From VGPI01 sp964482845 (GTDB taxonomy: Bacteria > Cloacimonadota > Cloacimonadia > Cloacimonadales > Cloacimonadaceae): a stretch of DNA of 12,557 bases. The first letter of the stretch is position 1, and every line of letters begins with the position of its first letter. The notes beneath the pieces were generated by a model. It saw nothing but the letters and a program-made list of their open reading frames with translations, made no database searches and was not told where the DNA came from. Positions 7,036 through 12,557 of this stretch are shown one piece after another. Made by a program: the position numbers and the translations under genes. Where the stretch lies: positions 1 to 12,557 of the forward strand of contig CAYZZE010000067.1 in NCBI GenBank assembly GCA_964482845.1, given 5' to 3'.

Positions 7036-8361
7036 GTGGAAAGGACAAGTTTGACCAGAACCCTTATTCTGTATAATCTGATCAATCTGGCGCTCCTGGG
7101 GACACTGGTGTTTTTCGATCTGTCCCTGCGGGTCATATTACCAGTGATAATAGCGTCCACAGCATTGTTTATCCTGCTAACGCAACGACTGGTGAGCCGG
7201 CAGTATGAAAAGATCAGGGAAACAGCGGAGAAAGTGACCCAAGGCGATCACTCCCAACGTATCCCTGCTTTGGGGGTGGAGGAATTTAACGAACTCGGCA
7301 AAAGCATCAATCTGATGTTGGGCAAACTGGATGATACCATCGGACATCTGGCCATTCACCGGGAAGAATTGCGTCTGATCGTCAGCACCATCGATGATGC
7401 CTTGTGGGCTCAGACCCCGGATGGAAGGATAGAATGGGCCAATATGGAGTTCCAGAAACTATTCGGAGCCTACAAACCCGCATTACATCAGTATTATTGG
7501 GAGGTGATCCGCGATCCGGAACTGTGCCACGTGATCGGCGATTGCAACATCGAAAGCGAACGCAAGGTAAACGAGGTTCTTCTCGAAAATCATCATTTTC
7601 TGCTGAACGGATCATACAACAGAGCAGCCGGTAGAGCCGTTTTCTTTCTGCAGAACATTGATCCGATCCGTATTGCCGAGCAGATGAAGAAAGACTTTAT
7701 CGTCAATCTTGCGCATGAACTGCGTACTCCTTTAACAGCGATCAAGGGCTTTTCGGAGGCAATGGAAGAGACCGCAAAACCAGAAAACATCCGTTACCTC
7801 AAGATCATCCAAAATCACACCAATCGCTTGATCCGACTGATCCAGGATTTGCAACATCTCATCCGCCTTGAGCAAGGCAAAAACCTCGATATACAGGAGA
7901 TAAACCTACACACCTTCTTTGATAATATCCAGATGTTGCTTGCTCCCATGGTGGAGGAAAAAGGGCTGAAAATGGAGTTCGAGATCGCTTCGGGAGCCGG
8001 GCGTTTCCGCCTTGATCCCTATAAATTCGAACAGATATTCATCAATCTGGTGGAGAATTCGCTCCGCCATACCGATACGGGCAGGATCAAGATATCGGTC
8101 GTGCATCACGAAGATAACCTGAATATCGAAGTCTCGGACACCGGCATCGGCATCGGAGAAGAACACTTGCCGCGCATATTCGAACGGTTTTACGTGATAA
8201 ACGGAGGACGAGACAAATCCAGTAGCGGGACAGGATTGGGCTTGGCGATCGTGAAGCACATCGTAAACCTCCATCAGGGGACGGTGCGTGCCATAAGCAG
8301 TCCGGGGCAAGGAACCTCTTTTCAAATCACGATCCCATCACCCCGTTCGATTCCTATGTAA
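7036..8361 (+). CDS. phoR: PhoR-like membrane sensor histidine kinase
   Basis: A 441-residue kinase expected to phosphorylate the response regulator encoded just upstream. Domains in order: two transmembrane helices (about 8-28 and 32-50) joined by only a few residues, a HAMP linker (about 48-100), a PAS domain (about 108-210), the dimerisation/phospho-acceptor helix with His227 in NLAHELRTPLTAIKGF, then the ATPase domain with N-box NLVENSLRH (337-345), DTGIGIG (368-374) and GTGLGLAI (398-405). With no extracytoplasmic sensor domain, the signal probably comes through membrane partners such as the Pst transporter and PhoU, as in classical PhoR. The start is a GTG after CAGGG; a TTG at 7051 preceded by GGAAAGGA is an equally usable alternative and would remove 5 residues. 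It is intact. Confidence 0.9.
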   Translation: MERTSLTRTLILYNLINLALLGTLVFFDLSLRVILPVIIASTALFILLTQRLVSRQYEKIRETAEKVTQGDHSQRIPALGVEEFNELGKSINLMLGKLDDTIGHLAIHREELRLIVSTIDDALWAQTPDGRIEWANMEFQKLFGAYKPALHQYYWEVIRDPELCHVIGDCNIESERKVNEVLLENHHFLLNGSYNRAAGRAVFFLQNIDPIRIAEQMKKDFIVNLAHELRTPLTAIKGFSEAMEETAKPENIRYLKIIQNHTNRLIRLIQDLQHLIRLEQGKNLDIQEINLHTFFDNIQMLLAPMVEEKGLKMEFEIASGAGRFRLDPYKFEQIFINLVENSLRHTDTGRIKISVVHHEDNLNIEVSDTGIGIGEEHLPRIFERFYVINGGRDKSSSGTGLGLAIVKHIVNLHQGTVRAISSPGQGTSFQITIPSPRSIPM

Positions 8362-8366
8362 CGACA

Positions 8367-8906
8367 ATGTGCATCATGGACGAAACTGCCTCTCTCGGTC
8401 ATTTCCTTCCCACAAGTGAAGATGCCATTATCCGGCAGTATGAAGACCTGGCTTACAGCATTGCCCATTCCTACCGCCACGTAAAAGTCCCTCAGGAGGA
8501 TTTGAGACAGGAAGCGCTGATCGGCATCGTCGAAGCCGCCAGACACTTTGATCCCAACCGCAAAGTAAAGTTCTCCACCTACGCTGTCTGGTGGATCAAG
8601 CGGCGCATTTTTGCCCTCATAGCGGATGAACGCCAATCATCACTGAATGCCGTGGAACTGATGGAAGAGAAGGAAGACCTTCTGGTAGCGGGACATCCTA
8701 CTCCATCTCAGGATGCCCCTGATGACGATGCTCTGTCCTTGCCGGATTCTATGCCGGCAATAGAACGCCAGGTAATTATCCAGAGTTATCAGAACCACCT
8801 GACCATCAGGGAGATAGGCAGATTGCTCAATCTCAGCAACGAGAGTGTTAAACAATTGAGACAAAAAGCATTGCGACGCCTGCGAGCCACCCAGATCCAC
8901 CGCTGA
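8367..8906 (+). CDS. Small RNA polymerase sigma-70 family factor lacking region 3
   Basis: A 179-residue sigma factor. Region 2 (about 20-88) is close to primary sigma factors: EDLRQEALIGIVEAARHFDP (44-63) for core binding and FSTYAVWWIKRRIFALI (69-85) for -10 recognition and melting. Region 4 (about 128-175) has the helix-turn-helix LTIREIGRLLNLSNESVKQ (145-163) followed by LRQKALRRLR. Between them is a short acidic linker (about 95-127) with no region 3, and there is no region 1.1, so this is an alternative sigma rather than the housekeeping one. The ATG at 8367 (or 8376) is 5 bases after the kinase stop with no good ribosome-binding site, suggesting translational coupling. Co-transcription with the two-component genes implies it takes part in, or is controlled with, the same response. 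No anti-sigma gene is adjacent. Confidence 0.88.
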   Translation: MCIMDETASLGHFLPTSEDAIIRQYEDLAYSIAHSYRHVKVPQEDLRQEALIGIVEAARHFDPNRKVKFSTYAVWWIKRRIFALIADERQSSLNAVELMEEKEDLLVAGHPTPSQDAPDDDALSLPDSMPAIERQVIIQSYQNHLTIREIGRLLNLSNESVKQLRQKALRRLRATQIHR

Positions 8907-8924
8907 GCTGACCTATGACTCAGC
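8902..8924. terminator. Weak hairpin at the convergent junction
   Basis: GCTGAG (8902-8907) can pair with CTCAGC (8919-8924), with an 11-base loop; the 5-base register GCTGA/TCAGC is an alternative. It overlaps the stop codon of the sigma gene and lies in the short gap facing the end of phoU. There is no T-run on either strand, so it is at best a weak or Rho-assisted terminator shared by the two convergent operons. The rest of the gap up to 8982 shows nothing recognisable. Confidence 0.25.
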
Positions 8925-8982
8925 CGGGAACATTGGTTTAATTTGCTATTAGAGCAGGGCGTTAGACCCGATGGGATGCGTA

Positions 8983-9651
8983 TCAATCGTTGGGATGGGC
9001 GCTTTCATCGGCATGGTGTTTGATCACCCGACCTTCGGTTAGGTAGATCGTATTTTCGGAGATGTTTGTGGAAAGATCGGCGATTCGTTCAAGGTTCTTG
9101 GCGATCCTGAGCAGGTGGAGCAGGTTGCCTATCATATGTGGCAGGGCTTGCATGCTTCTGGTAAGGTGTTCGGCGATATGGCGGTTGTAGTTGTCGACGT
9201 CAACGTCATCATGGCACACTTGGCGGGCTAATACAACATCTTCATTGATAAAAGCGTTGATGGCATGTTTGAGCATGAGCAGGGTTTTTTCTTTCATGGC
9301 GACGAGTTCGGGGAATTCACACAGGATGGGATTACCGCCGAGAACGGTGGCGCTTTCAGCGATATTGACTGCCTGGTCTCCCAATCGTTCCAGGTCATTG
9401 TTGATCTTGTAGATCATCAGGATCTTGCGCAGGTCTTTGGCTTCAGGCTGAAAGAGTGCGATCAGGGTGATGCAATGATTTTCGATCTCGATCTCCAATT
9501 GATTTACCCGTTTCTCAAAGGTCATGACATTATCGAGAGAAGTGGTGTCGTCTTGGTAAATGGCATCAAAGGAGGTCGCCACCATCTTTTCCACCAAACT
9601 GGCTTCTGCCAGGATCTGCTTCTTCAATTCCAGTAACTTATTCGCTAACAT
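8983..9651 (-). CDS. phoU: Phosphate signalling protein PhoU
   Basis: A 222-residue all-helical protein of two similar three-helix halves. Each half carries the metal-binding ExxxD-type motif: ERLGDQAVNIAE (88-99) in the first and ERIADLSTNISE (188-199) in the second. Length is normal for PhoU (about 215-240). In characterised systems it links the Pst transporter to the PhoR kinase and prevents PhoB activation when phosphate is plentiful. The start has a good ribosome-binding site, AGGAGT, about 6 bases upstream. It is the last gene of the pst operon but is set apart from pstB by a 143-base spacer with hairpins, so its level may be tuned separately. It converges on the sigma gene. Confidence 0.93.
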   Translation of the reverse strand: MLANKLLELKKQILAEASLVEKMVATSFDAIYQDDTTSLDNVMTFEKRVNQLEIEIENHCITLIALFQPEAKDLRKILMIYKINNDLERLGDQAVNIAESATVLGGNPILCEFPELVAMKEKTLLMLKHAINAFINEDVVLARQVCHDDVDVDNYNRHIAEHLTRSMQALPHMIGNLLHLLRIAKNLERIADLSTNISENTIYLTEGRVIKHHADESAHPND

Positions 9652-9693
9652 TAACTACTCCTAATTGTGCTGACCGGATGTCCCGGAATGTGC

Positions 9694-9752
9694 AAAAAAA
9701 TCTGTCGTTGCCATGCGCGACTGCCCGTAGGGCATGTTCGGCACACTGCCGA
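9694..9752 (-). promoter_or_regulatory. Tandem hairpins and T-run between pstB and phoU (possible attenuator)
   Basis: Read on the minus strand after pstB there are, in order, a hairpin at 9752-9738 (6-base stem TCGGCA/TGCCGA, 3-base loop), a hairpin at 9734-9722 (stem TGCCC/GGGCA, 3-base loop), then a 4-base stem GTCG/CGAC at 9721-9704 followed after 3 bases by seven Ts (9700-9694). A hairpin followed by a T-run is the layout of an intrinsic terminator, though the last stem is short. The remaining spacer (9652-9693 and 9753-9794) shows only the phoU ribosome-binding site. Partial termination or mRNA protection that lowers phoU relative to the transporter is a reasonable guess. Confidence 0.35.
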
Positions 9753-9794
9753 TAAAATACCTGGTGCATAGTGCTTGTCAATGGTTGTTTTGCC

Positions 9795-10553
9795 TTACCC
9801 GAAAACACCGGTTAGATATGCTTCGGTTCGGCTGTCTTTGGGAACGGTGAAGACGACATTGGTCTCGCCAAATTCGACGAGGTCACCGAGATACATAAAG
9901 GCCGTGTGATCGGATATTCTGCCTGCCTGAGCTATATTGTGGGTAACGATAATGATGGTAACCTTGCTTTTGAGGTCGAGGCAGAGTTCTTCGATCTTGG
10001 CAGTTGACTGTGGATCGAGGGCAGAAGTGGGTTCATCCAGGAGCAATATTTCCGGGTTATTGGCCAGGGCTCGGGCGATGCAGAGTCGTTGCTGTTGGCC
10101 ACCGGAAAGCGACATGGCAGATTCGTGCAGGCGGTCTTTCACTTCATCCCAGATCCAGGCATCGCGCAAACTTTTTTCCACCCGGTCTTTGATCTCCGTC
10201 TTGTTATGTTTCCCCTGGATCTGCAAGCCATAGGCAACGTTGCTGAAGATCGATTTGGGAAAGGGATTGGGCTTTTGGAAGACCATACCCACGCGGGTGC
10301 GAATGGAGGACACGATGGCTGAAGCATCATAGATATTCTCATTGTCCAGCCATACCTTTCCTTTGATCTTGGTATCGGCGATCAGGTCGTTCATGCGGTT
10401 GAAACAACGTAAAAGAGTGGATTTGCCGCATCCGGATGGACCGATGATGGCGGTCACCAGATTTTTGCTGATAGCCAGGTCGATGTCGTGGAGAACGTGA
10501 TTTCCCCCAAACCAGAGGTTAAGGGATTGCGTCTGGATCTGCTTGTTTACCAT
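9795..10553 (-). CDS. pstB: Phosphate ABC transporter ATP-binding protein PstB
   Basis: A 252-residue ABC ATPase that powers phosphate import as a dimer on the cytoplasmic face of PstC-PstA. Seen: Walker A GPSGCGKST (38-46), Q-loop QKPNPFPKSI (93-102, the PNPFP stretch being typical of PstB), signature LSGGQQQR (149-156), Walker B ILLLDEPTSALD (169-180, catalytic Glu174) and the switch histidine His205 in VTHN. The length and the CFNRMNDLI segment (50-58) also fit PstB rather than other ABC ATPases. The start overlaps the end of pstA by 7 bases (ATGGTAA), so the two are translationally coupled. It appears complete. Confidence 0.97.
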   Translation of the reverse strand: MVNKQIQTQSLNLWFGGNHVLHDIDLAISKNLVTAIIGPSGCGKSTLLRCFNRMNDLIADTKIKGKVWLDNENIYDASAIVSSIRTRVGMVFQKPNPFPKSIFSNVAYGLQIQGKHNKTEIKDRVEKSLRDAWIWDEVKDRLHESAMSLSGGQQQRLCIARALANNPEILLLDEPTSALDPQSTAKIEELCLDLKSKVTIIIVTHNIAQAGRISDHTAFMYLGDLVEFGETNVVFTVPKDSRTEAYLTGVFG

Positions 10554-11401
10554 TTCCTTTTCTTCCTTATTCTATAGCGGATGAATATCGCCAGCGCACT
10601 GATCGTGAGGACGAGCATCAACAGGATCAGCGCTGTTCCGTAGGCGATGGGAACCTGTTTGTCAGCGTTGGTGCCTTCGGTCATCAGAGCATAGATGTGG
10701 TAAGGTAAGGCCATGACCTCATCAAAAGCGGATTGGGGTAATTGACGTGTATAAAACGTAGCGGCGGTAAACATGATCGGGGCAGTTTCTCCAGCTACGC
10801 GACCTATACTCAATATGACGCCGGTCAATATATTTGGCAGGGCGGTTGGGATCAGTATGCGCAGGATCGTCTGTCTCTCCGTGGCGCCCAAGGCCAGAGA
10901 TGCTTCTCTAAAATCTGCGGGAACGCTGCGTAGCGCTTCTTCGGAGGCATTGATAATGATCGGCAGCACCAAAACCGCCAGAGTAAGCGCGCCCGCCAGC
11001 ATCGAAATGTCCATCCGCAAGAGATTTACAAATACCGCCATCCCAAATAATCCATAGATGATCGAGGGGATCCCGGCAAGGGTATTGATCGAGATCCGGA
11101 TGATGCGCATCAACCAGACGGGTCGGCCATAACTGTTGAGATAGATGGCAGTTAGCAAGCCCAGGGGCAAAGCAAAGAGGATCGCCAGCGTGGTCAACCA
11201 GAAAGTGCCGACCAAGGCAGGATAGATCCCTCCGGCGGTCATAGCCTCCTTAGGTGGCTGGCTGATAAACTCCCAATTGAGGACGCTGAATCCCTTGTAA
11301 ATGATACGGATCAAAAATATGACAAGAAAGGCAGCGGTGGTGACCAGCATCGTGCCCATGCAACCGATCCCGATGGTATTGGACAGTTTGCGCCGGGTCA
11401 T
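10547..11401 (-). CDS. pstA: Phosphate ABC transporter permease PstA
   Basis: A 284-residue inner-membrane permease subunit forming the phosphate channel with PstC. About six transmembrane segments are visible (near 14-36, 60-88, 101-127, 133-150, 187-210 and 254-275). The ATPase-docking EAA loop is at about 166-186 (EASLALGATERQTILRILIP), and GRVAGETAP (200-208) carries the conserved Arg and Glu of the Pst permeases. The C-terminus is strongly basic (RYRIRKKRKW), consistent with a cytoplasmic end. The gene starts within the pstC stop (ATGA, 4-base overlap) and overlaps pstB by 7 bases, giving a fully coupled transporter operon. Length is normal for PstA. Confidence 0.95.
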   Translation of the reverse strand: MTRRKLSNTIGIGCMGTMLVTTAAFLVIFLIRIIYKGFSVLNWEFISQPPKEAMTAGGIYPALVGTFWLTTLAILFALPLGLLTAIYLNSYGRPVWLMRIIRISINTLAGIPSIIYGLFGMAVFVNLLRMDISMLAGALTLAVLVLPIIINASEEALRSVPADFREASLALGATERQTILRILIPTALPNILTGVILSIGRVAGETAPIMFTAATFYTRQLPQSAFDEVMALPYHIYALMTEGTNADKQVPIAYGTALILLMLVLTISALAIFIRYRIRKKRKW

Positions 11402-12267
11402 CTCTTTGCCCGCTTGAGAAACACCAGTTCACTCACCAGATTGGAGACGCATGTGATAATGAACAGTACCACCGCAATCGCAAAGAGTGAACGGTAATGC
11501 ATATCGCCTACCACCGTTTCGCCCATTTCAGCGGTGATCGTCGAGGTCATGGGGCGGGCGGAATGAAAGATCGAGCGGGGGATATGTGCCGAGCCGCCGG
11601 CAACCATCAAAACGACCATCGTCTCGCCGATCGCTCTGCCAAAGCCCAGTATGACGCTGCCAACGATCCCGCTTTTGGCGGCAGGCACCACGATCCTGGT
11701 TATGGTCTCCCATTTGGTGGCTCCCAGCGCCAGCGATGCTTCACGTAAGTTCTTGGGAACGGTGGAGATGGCATCCTCAGACATACTGGCGATGATGGGT
11801 ACGATCATTACGCCCAGGATGATCGAGGTAGTAAAGATATTCAATCCGGTATCAAGGCCGAACCATTGTCTGACCAAAGGTGCCAGAAATGCCATGCCAA
11901 CCAGTCCATAGACCACTGATGGGATTCCAGCCAGCAATTCAATGACCGGCTTGGCGATCTCCCGCAAACGATGACCGGCGATCTCGGAGATGAAGATTGC
12001 CGAGCCCAAGCCCAAAGGGATCGCAATGGATAATGCTCCCAGCGTTACATAGACCGATCCGACGATCAGTGTCCAAATTCCAAATTCGGCTTCTTCGTGA
12101 GTGGGGTACCACTGGGTGCTGAATAAAAACTCTTTGATCGAAACAATCCGGAATAAGGGCAAACCCTCACGAATAATGGTGATGATGATGCCGAAAAGGA
12201 ACACGATCGTAAAGAGGGAAGCAATGTAGGTGATGCTCTTGAAAAACTTCTCTTTGTATGAGTTCAT
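11398..12267 (-). CDS. pstC: Phosphate ABC transporter permease PstC
   Basis: A 289-residue inner-membrane permease, partner of PstA. Six transmembrane segments are visible (near 11-33, 66-92, 107-132, 145-160, 199-222 and 260-283). The EAA loop for PstB contact is at about 176-196 (EASLALGATKWETITRIVVP), and GRAIGETM (210-217) contains the Arg and Glu reported as important for phosphate translocation in E. coli PstC. LLAGIPSVVYGL (111-122) is also typical. A purine-rich ribosome-binding site, AGAGGAAG, lies about 9-10 bases before the ATG. PstS normally precedes pstC but is not found here; an unrecognised open frame ends 58 bases upstream instead. Confidence 0.95.
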   Translation of the reverse strand: MNSYKEKFFKSITYIASLFTIVFLFGIIITIIREGLPLFRIVSIKEFLFSTQWYPTHEEAEFGIWTLIVGSVYVTLGALSIAIPLGLGSAIFISEIAGHRLREIAKPVIELLAGIPSVVYGLVGMAFLAPLVRQWFGLDTGLNIFTTSIILGVMIVPIIASMSEDAISTVPKNLREASLALGATKWETITRIVVPAAKSGIVGSVILGFGRAIGETMVVLMVAGGSAHIPRSIFHSARPMTSTITAEMGETVVGDMHYRSLFAIAVVLFIITCVSNLVSELVFLKRAKR

Positions 12268-12325
12268 TGCTGGGCACTTCCTCTCGTTATTGTTTTATTA
12301 TCATGTACTTAATTCTGTTTACGGT
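12268..12325 (-). other. Leader between the unknown gene and pstC
   Basis: A 58-base AT-rich spacer. It holds the pstC ribosome-binding site (12278-12285) and a GATAAT that could be a -10 box, but no matching -35 element and no Pho-box repeat are evident. pstC may therefore be transcribed from further upstream. Confidence 0.3.
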
Positions 12326-12557
12326 TCACTTGCACACCTTATCCAACACCCGGAATTGTGTCCAATCAAGAATTCTTAACTCTCTAACCACTTCGGTTCG
12401 CTTTACTTCGTAGGGATCCTGAAGCAAGGACGATATGAAAGAGCGTTGCACATACTGGTATTCCCATATCTCGAGAACGTGGAAAAAAACATCGTCTCTC
12501 CTTCCAGCGTAGTCAGTAAAAACTAAGAAGACAGTTGAATAATTTGGGGTGTCGTTC
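12326..12557 (-). CDS. 3' end of an unidentified gene upstream of pstC (partial)
   Basis: On the minus strand one frame stays open from the window edge to a TGA at 12328-12326, giving the last 76 residues of a protein whose start is outside the window. The segment is rich in aromatic and charged residues, for example FTDYAGRRDDVFFHVLEIW (13-31) and LRILDWTQFRVLDKVCK at the end. I do not recognise a family. It does not resemble the C-terminus of PstS. A frame this long can occur by chance (a few per cent per frame), its Arg codons lean to AGA/CGA unlike its neighbours, and a competing 25-codon frame from an ATG with a good GGAAGGAGAG site overlaps it. It reads in the same direction as pstC with 58 bases between, so if real it may belong to the pst operon. 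Confidence 0.45.
   Translation of the reverse strand, partial: NDTPNYSTVFLVFTDYAGRRDDVFFHVLEIWEYQYVQRSFISSLLQDPYEVKRTEVVRELRILDWTQFRVLDKVCK

Noticed and set aside
9265..9636. A 123-codon plus-strand frame across phoU.
   Set aside because: It lies fully opposite phoU, which has complete family motifs; the composition is that of an antisense shadow.
12518..12537. A Pho-box-like CTGTC sequence on the minus strand upstream of pstC.
   Set aside because: Only one half-site matches and it lies inside the putative coding frame, about 260 bases from pstC; the tandem repeat needed for PhoB binding is missing.
1..12557. Search by eye for tRNA or rRNA genes, CRISPR arrays, insertion sequences, attachment sites and phage genes.
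   Set aside because: No regularly spaced repeats, transposase or integrase frames, terminal inverted repeats or tRNA-like cloverleafs were seen; the window is almost filled by metabolic and regulatory genes.

Overview
The window reads as a bacterial chromosome segment of roughly balanced base composition, with Shine-Dalgarno sequences before most genes and tightly packed operons. The first block (molybdenum hydroxylase plus YgeW) is typical of anaerobic or fermentative bacteria that break down purines or other nitrogen heterocycles. Taxonomy cannot be fixed from the sequence alone. A fermentative anaerobe from a poorly cultured phylum would fit, but that is a guess.

Block 1 (about 123-6139, plus strand) is a catabolic operon. 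It encodes a xanthine dehydrogenase-type molybdopterin subunit, its two-[2Fe-2S] subunit, a YgeW-type carbamoyltransferase, a fold-type II PLP enzyme of about 482 residues, and a small MobA/MocA-like nucleotidyltransferase. The likely logic is that the hydroxylase oxidises a heterocycle, later steps yield a carbamoylated (ureido) compound handled by YgeW, the PLP enzyme works on the amino-acid-like product, and the nucleotidyltransferase matures the molybdenum cofactor. No FAD subunit is visible. The 129-base gap between ygeW and the PLP gene holds overlapping inverted repeats that could form mutually exclusive hairpins.

Block 2 (6331-8906, plus strand) is a regulatory cassette: an OmpR/PhoB-type response regulator, a PhoR-like membrane histidine kinase, and, 5 bases later, a small sigma-70 factor that lacks region 3.

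Block 3 (8983 to the right edge, minus strand) is a high-affinity phosphate uptake operon read right to left: pstC, pstA, pstB, phoU, converging on block 2. The pst genes overlap by 4 and 7 bases. A 143-base gap with tandem hairpins and a T-run separates pstB from phoU. No pstS is present. Just upstream of pstC there is instead the 3' end of an open frame (76 codons visible, running off the window) that I do not recognise. Blocks 2 and 3 together look like a phosphate-sensing and uptake module: Pst and PhoU pass the phosphate signal to PhoR and PhoB, and the sigma factor may widen the response.
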